Shown in pieces: positions 60,124-64,000 of a DNA stretch of 64,000 nt (the stretch's first letter is position 1; every line of letters starts with the position of its first letter). A program made the translations under genes and the position numbers. This DNA is from Sphingomonas sp. (GTDB taxonomy: Bacteria > Pseudomonadota > Alphaproteobacteria > Sphingomonadales > Sphingomonadaceae): positions 248,001 to 312,000 of the forward strand of contig JAFOMG010000011.1 in the NCBI GenBank assembly GCA_017418975.1. Reading direction: 5' to 3'. The notes beneath the pieces were generated by a model. It saw only the letters and a program-made list of their open reading frames with translations, did not search any database and was not told the origin of the DNA.

Positions 60124-60651
60124 ATGAGCATTGCTATCCGACCCGCGACGGGTGGGGATGTCGCCGCGATCGACGCGCTGCTGCGCCGGGCCTTTCCGGC
60201 GGAGGACGAGGCCCGGCTGGTCCAGCGGCTGTGCATCGACGGCGACATGGTGCTGACCCTGGTGGCGGACGACGAGGAGACGGGCGCGCTCGCCGGCATG
60301 ATCGCGTTCAGCCGGATGGACGTGGCGATCGCCGGCAAGCCGATCGCGGCGGTGGCGCTCGCGCCGCTGGCGGTCGAGGCGGCCTGGCGCAAGCAGGGCG
60401 TGGGCGAGGCGCTGGTGCAGGCCGGGATCGCCCAGCTCGCCGATGCCGGCGGGGTGCTCGCCTTCGTGCTCGGCGATCCGGCCTATTATGGCCGCTTCGG
60501 CTTCGCGGCGGAATGGGCGCGCGGATTTGCCTCGCCCTATGCCGGCGACTATCTGATGGCGCTGCCGCTGCAGGGCGGCGCCATGCCGTGCGGCGTGCGC
60601 GGCGCCGCGACGCATGCACCGGCATTTGCCGCCCTCGGCCAGGATGTTTGA
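60124..60651 (+). CDS. GNAT family N-acetyltransferase
   Basis: 175 aa. GNAT fold with acetyl-CoA motif A (LAPLAVEAAWRKQGVGEALVQAGIAQL) and motif B tail (LGDPAYYGRFGFAAEWARG, typical of YhbS-like acetyltransferases). RBS GAGGTGG precedes the ATG at 60124. Overlaps the next small gene by 8 bases. The substrate is unknown. Confidence 0.9.
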   Translation: MSIAIRPATGGDVAAIDALLRRAFPAEDEARLVQRLCIDGDMVLTLVADDEETGALAGMIAFSRMDVAIAGKPIAAVALAPLAVEAAWRKQGVGEALVQAGIAQLADAGGVLAFVLGDPAYYGRFGFAAEWARGFASPYAGDYLMALPLQGGAMPCGVRGAATHAPAFAALGQDV

Positions 60652-60940
60652 GCTGAACGCCAACATCGTCGTCATCGCCTTCGCATTCACCGGGGCGCTG
60701 GGCAGCTTTCTCGATGCGCGACGGTCCGGGACGCCGCTGGTTCCCGCAATGCGCGGCGCGGCGGGCATGCTGGTGTCGCTCGGGATCGCCAGCATCCTCT
60801 ACTGGATGGCGCTGAACGCGCTGCGCCTCCCATGGAATTCCCTGGCCGGCTTTGGGCTGGGGCTGGTCTTCGGCTTGGGCGGGGCGTTGGTGCTTCTTTC
60901 TTTCAAATCCTGGCGACATCGGCGAGGAGGGTGGCGATGA
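60644..60940 (+). CDS. Small membrane protein, 98 aa
   Basis: Three hydrophobic segments ([60 protein letters not shown]) and a basic C terminus ([11 protein letters not shown]). Not recognised; positive-inside rule suggests a small polytopic membrane protein. Starts inside the GNAT gene and its stop overlaps aroC (ATGA), so it is probably part of the same operon. Confidence 0.75.
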   Translation: MFELNANIVVIAFAFTGALGSFLDARRSGTPLVPAMRGAAGMLVSLGIASILYWMALNALRLPWNSLAGFGLGLVFGLGGALVLLSFKSWRHRRGGWR

Positions 60941-62007
60941 GCTTCAACACCTTCGGACGCGTCTTCCGCTTCACCACCTGGGGCGAGAGCCATGGCCCGG
61001 CGCTGGGCGCGGTCGTGGACGGCTGCCCGCCGGGGCTGGCGCTGTCCGAGGGCGATATCCAGCCCTTTCTCGACAAGCGGCGCCCGGGCCAGTCGCGCTT
61101 CACCACCCAGCGCCAGGAGCCGGACCAGGTCCGCATCCTCTCGGGCGTGTTCGAGGGCCGCACCACGGGCACGCCGATCGCGCTCCACATCGACAATGTC
61201 GACCAGCGCTCCAAGGACTATTCGGAAGTCGCCAAGGCCTATCGCCCCGGCCATGCCGATTATGCCTATGACGCCAAATACGGCTTTCGCGACTATCGCG
61301 GCGGCGGGCGCAGCTCGGCGCGCGAGACGGCGGCGCGGGTGGCCGCGGGCGCGGTGGCGCGGCTGGTCATCCCCGAAGTGACGATCCTCGCCTGGGTGGA
61401 GGCGATCGGCGGCGACGCGATCGACTATGCCAATTTCGATGCGGCCGAGATCGGCAACAATCCGTTCTTCTGCCCCGATGCGGAAGCGGCGAAGCGCTGG
61501 GAGGCGCTGGTCGACGGCGCGCGCAAGGCGGGCTCGTCGCTCGGCGCGGTGATCGCCTGCGAGGCGAGCGGGGTGCCCGCCGGCTGGGGCGCGCCGCTCT
61601 ATGCCAAGCTCGACAGCGAGCTGGCCGCCGCCTGCATGTCGATCAACGCCGTGAAGGGCGTCGAGATCGGCGACGGCTTCGCGGCGGCGGCGCTCACCGG
61701 CGAGCAGAATGCCGATGCGATGCGCCCGGGCAATGACGGCAGGCCAGTCTTCCTCGCCAACCATGCCGGCGGCATCGCGGGCGGCATCTCGACCGGCCAG
61801 CCGGTGCGCGTGCGGGTGGCGTTCAAGCCGACCAGCTCGATCCTGACGCCGGTGGAGACGGTGACGCGCGAAGGCGATGCGACCGAGATCATGACCAAGG
61901 GGCGCCATGATCCCTGTGTCGGCATTCGCGGCGTGCCGGTGGTCGAGGCGATGATGGCGCTGGTGCTGGCCGATCAGAAGCTGCTCCACCGCGCCCAGAT
62001 GGGCTGA
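60937..62007 (+). CDS. aroC: Chorismate synthase
   Basis: 356 aa, the normal length. FMN-dependent shikimate pathway enzyme making chorismate from EPSP. Signatures: [77 protein letters not shown] and [27 protein letters not shown]. It overlaps the preceding small membrane gene. Target of no regulator visible here. Confidence 0.97.
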   Translation: MSFNTFGRVFRFTTWGESHGPALGAVVDGCPPGLALSEGDIQPFLDKRRPGQSRFTTQRQEPDQVRILSGVFEGRTTGTPIALHIDNVDQRSKDYSEVAKAYRPGHADYAYDAKYGFRDYRGGGRSSARETAARVAAGAVARLVIPEVTILAWVEAIGGDAIDYANFDAAEIGNNPFFCPDAEAAKRWEALVDGARKAGSSLGAVIACEASGVPAGWGAPLYAKLDSELAAACMSINAVKGVEIGDGFAAAALTGEQNADAMRPGNDGRPVFLANHAGGIAGGISTGQPVRVRVAFKPTSSILTPVETVTREGDATEIMTKGRHDPCVGIRGVPVVEAMMALVLADQKLLHRAQMG

Positions 62008-62199
62008 GCGCCCCAGGCCCGGGGCGTGGCGCGAATCTCCCGTCCCGACGATCTTCGCTTCTTCGGCCCGTCCCTCGTCCGGCTCGGCTCGCTGCCCAGC
62101 CGTGCGCGGGCCGGGGCTGGCCGTAACATCGGGAAACAATCCGGACATGCGGGGCGTCTCGAAGGGTCTTCGGCAAAAACCGAAGGAGGATTGCCCCGT

Positions 62200-62472
62200 A
62201 TGTTGCTCAAGACCCTGATCGGCGCCGCGGCGCTGCTGGCCGCCCCCGCGGCCTTCGCCCAGACCACTTCCCCCACCGATCCGTCCGCGACGCCGCCGAC
62301 GGAGCACCCCGCTCCTGCGCCGGCACCCGATCCGAGCGCCAATCCCCCGGCGCCCGCGCCGGATGCCACCACGGCCACGCCCGCGCCGGATCCGGCTGCC
62401 CCAAGCCATGACCCGGCGACGTCCGAAGACACGGACAAGCGCGGCAAGAAGGACAGGAAGAAGCCCCATTAA
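62200..62472 (+). CDS. Proline/alanine-rich secreted protein, 90 aa
   Basis: Signal peptide (MLLKTLIGAAALLAAPAAFA) followed by a Pro/Ala/Asp/Thr-rich low-complexity stretch (APAPDPSANPPAPAPD) and a Lys/Arg tail (KRGKKDRKKPH). Excellent RBS (GAAGGAGGA). No domain. Possibly a periplasmic linker or cell-wall associated peptide; homology is not expected to be informative. Confidence 0.75.
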   Translation: MLLKTLIGAAALLAAPAAFAQTTSPTDPSATPPTEHPAPAPAPDPSANPPAPAPDATTATPAPDPAAPSHDPATSEDTDKRGKKDRKKPH

Positions 62473-62490
62473 GGGCTCCTGACGCAGGAG

Positions 62491-62525
62491 ATGCGCTACC
62501 CGCCCCGGCCGGACGGGTAGCGCAT
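62491..62525. terminator. Hairpin between convergent genes
   Basis: ATGCGCTACCCG / CGGGTAGCGCAT is a perfect 12-bp stem with an 11-base loop, between the proline-rich gene (plus) and purA (minus). No T tract follows on either side. Confidence 0.6.
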
Positions 62526-62532
62526 TGCCCGG

Positions 62533-62588
62533 TCAGTCCGCAAAGGGATCGCGGAGCGGGCCAGCTCAGTCCGCGAAGGGATCGCGGA
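62533..62588. repeat. Tandem duplication of the 3' end of purA
   Basis: 23-bp copies at 62533-62555 and 62566-62588 (one mismatch), the second being the last codons and stop of purA (ArgAspProPheAlaAsp-stop). The outer copy repeats these codons and a stop just beyond the gene. Confidence 0.85.
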
Positions 62589-63855
62589 CCAGGATCGTGT
62601 CCTCGCGCTCGGGGCTGGTCGAGACCAGGGCCACCGGGCAGCGGATCAGTTCCTCCACGCGGCGGATATATTTGATCGCCGCCGCCGGCAGCTCGGCCCA
62701 GCTGCGCGCGCCCGCAGTGGTTTCCTGCCAGCCCGGCATCGTCTCCCACACCGGCTCGACCGCGGCCTGATCGGCGGCGTTCGAGGGATAATAGTCGATC
62801 TCCTCGCCGCGCAGCCGGTAGCCGATACAGACCTTGATCTCGTCGAAGCCGTCGAGCACGTCGAGCTTGGTGAGCGCGATGCCGGTGATGCCGGAGACGG
62901 CGGCCGACTGGCGCAGCAGCACCGCGTCGAGCCAGCCGCAGCGGCGCTTGCGCCCGGTGACGGTGCCGAACTCGCGGCCGCGCGTGCCCAGCCGCTCGCC
63001 CACGTCATTGTCCTGCTCGGCGGGGAAGGGGCCCGAGCCGACGCGCGTGGTATAGGCCTTGGCGATGCCCAGCACGAAGCCGACCGCGCCCGGGCCAATG
63101 CCCGAGCCCGAAGCGGCGGTGCCCGCCACCGTGTTCGACGAGGTGACGAACGGATAGGTGCCGTGATCGATGTCGAGCAGCACGCCCTGCGCGCCCTCGA
63201 ACAGGATGCGGCGGCCCCGCTCGCGCGCGGCGTTGAGCGCGCGCCACACCGGCTGGGCGAAGGGCAGTACGAAGCCGGCGATCTCGCGCAGCTGCTCGAG
63301 CAGCGCGGCGCGGTCGATCGGCGGCTCGCCGAAGCCGGCGCGCAGCGCGTCGTGATGCGCGGTCAGGCGATCGAGCTGGGGGCCGAGATCGTCGAGATGC
63401 GCGAGATCGCAGACCCGGATGGCGCGGCGGCCGACCTTGTCCTCATAGGCGGGGCCGATGCCGCGCCGAGTGGTGCCGATCTTGCCGGCGCCGCTCGCAT
63501 CCTCGCGCAGCCCGTCCAGGTCGCGGTGGAAGGGCAGGATCAGCGGGCAATTGTCCGCCACCATCAGCGTGTCCGGCGTCACGTCCACGCCCTGGGCGCG
63601 GATCCGCTCCACTTCGTCGCGCAGCGCCCAGGGATCGAGCACCACGCCGTTGCCGATCACCGAAGGGGTGCCGCGCACGATGCCCGAGGGGAGCAGCGAG
63701 AGCTTGTAGACATTCTCGCCGACCACCAGCGTATGGCCGGCATTGTGGCCGCCCTGGAAGCGCACGACCATGTCGGCCCGCTCGGCGAGCCAGTCGACGA
63801 TCTTGCCCTTGCCTTCGTCACCCCATTGGGCGCCGATAACCGCTACATTTGCCAT
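62566..63855 (-). CDS. purA: Adenylosuccinate synthase
   Basis: 429 aa, normal length. GTP-binding glycine-rich loop and catalytic Asp/His: [37 protein letters not shown]; further [51 protein letters not shown] and [15 protein letters not shown]. It commits IMP to AMP synthesis. In sphingomonads hisZ often lies upstream; the window ends before it can be seen. Confidence 0.97.
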   Translation of the reverse strand: MANVAVIGAQWGDEGKGKIVDWLAERADMVVRFQGGHNAGHTLVVGENVYKLSLLPSGIVRGTPSVIGNGVVLDPWALRDEVERIRAQGVDVTPDTLMVADNCPLILPFHRDLDGLREDASGAGKIGTTRRGIGPAYEDKVGRRAIRVCDLAHLDDLGPQLDRLTAHHDALRAGFGEPPIDRAALLEQLREIAGFVLPFAQPVWRALNAARERGRRILFEGAQGVLLDIDHGTYPFVTSSNTVAGTAASGSGIGPGAVGFVLGIAKAYTTRVGSGPFPAEQDNDVGERLGTRGREFGTVTGRKRRCGWLDAVLLRQSAAVSGITGIALTKLDVLDGFDEIKVCIGYRLRGEEIDYYPSNAADQAAVEPVWETMPGWQETTAGARSWAELPAAAIKYIRRVEELIRCPVALVSTSPEREDTILVRDPFAD

Positions 63856-64000
63856 GGATACACGTCTCCGCCTGCCGGGGCGGGCCCGAAGCCGCCCTTC
63901 GACAGGACTCGGCGGCTGGGCGGTACGGAGGCCGGGGCGCGGGGCGCCGGAGCCGCGGCGCGCATGGCCCCTGGGGGCGATTCGGTCAAGACCCTAAGCG

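Overview
The window is 64 kb of ordinary, gene-dense, GC-rich chromosome from an alphaproteobacterium, most likely a Sphingomonas-type member of the Sphingomonadaceae. Indicators are a SciP/DUF1153 gene (alphaproteobacterial CtrA inhibitor), an STAS-fused MlaE/MlaF/MlaD lipid transporter with a PqiC-like lipoprotein, TonB-dependent uptake, CopA/CopB copper genes with Met/His-rich stretches, and short GC-rich hairpin repeats typical of sphingomonads. No integrase, transposase, plasmid gene, phage gene, rRNA or CRISPR array was seen; the only RNA gene found is a tRNA-Ser(GGA).

Layout. 1-6.4 kb: a 5'-truncated radical SAM DNA modification/repair protein and a UdgX-type uracil-DNA glycosylase, normally neighbours, separated here by an Lrp regulator, a VOC protein and a beta-helix/diheme-cytochrome pair. 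6.4-13.7 kb: a TetR-controlled YbhGFSR-like ABC efflux operon ending in an outer-membrane factor, preceded by an 18-bp palindromic operator. 13.9-17.8 kb (minus): DUF4173 membrane protein, response regulator and histidine kinase with overlapping ends. 18-19.2 kb: a short Hsp70-like ATPase. 19.3-25.1 kb: a copper island with copCD on the minus strand and, divergently, a CnrY/CnrX/CnrH-like anti-sigma/sensor/ECF-sigma module followed by copA and copB. 25-28.4 kb: MFS exporter, divergent AraC regulator, and an M19-like dipeptidase lacking canonical metal ligands. 28.4-33.8 kb: tRNA-Ser, secreted cyclophilin, Mla-type lipid transporter, HAD phosphatase. 33.9-39.5 kb: DUF445 protein and an RND efflux pump. 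39.7-43.2 kb: two GlsB-family membrane proteins flanking a SIMPL protein, sciP and mnmA. 43.6-50.6 kb: alpha/beta hydrolase, NTF2-like protein, PhzF, CDF metal exporter, pdxH, a stand-alone LigD polymerase domain preceded by a decayed ligase-domain tail, and an acyltransferase. 50.7-53.5 kb: TonB siderophore receptor with DUF4198 protein. 53.6-58.1 kb: circularly permuted ATP-grasp/alpha-E fusion, transglutaminase-like protease and a DnaJ-type co-chaperone. 58.1-63.9 kb: YihY, fabI, a possibly frameshifted small membrane gene, GNAT, a small membrane protein, aroC, a proline-rich secreted protein and purA.

Most operons are tightly packed, with ATGA, GTGA or TGATG stop/start overlaps; these overlaps decided several starts. 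The most notable systems are the CnrYXH-like module wired to copper genes (all five CnrX metal-ligand positions are present with constant offset), the orphan LigD polymerase with its decayed ligase tail, the ATP-grasp/alpha-E/transglutaminase amidoligase cluster, the beta-helix/diheme cytochrome pair, and the split rSAM-UdgX pair.
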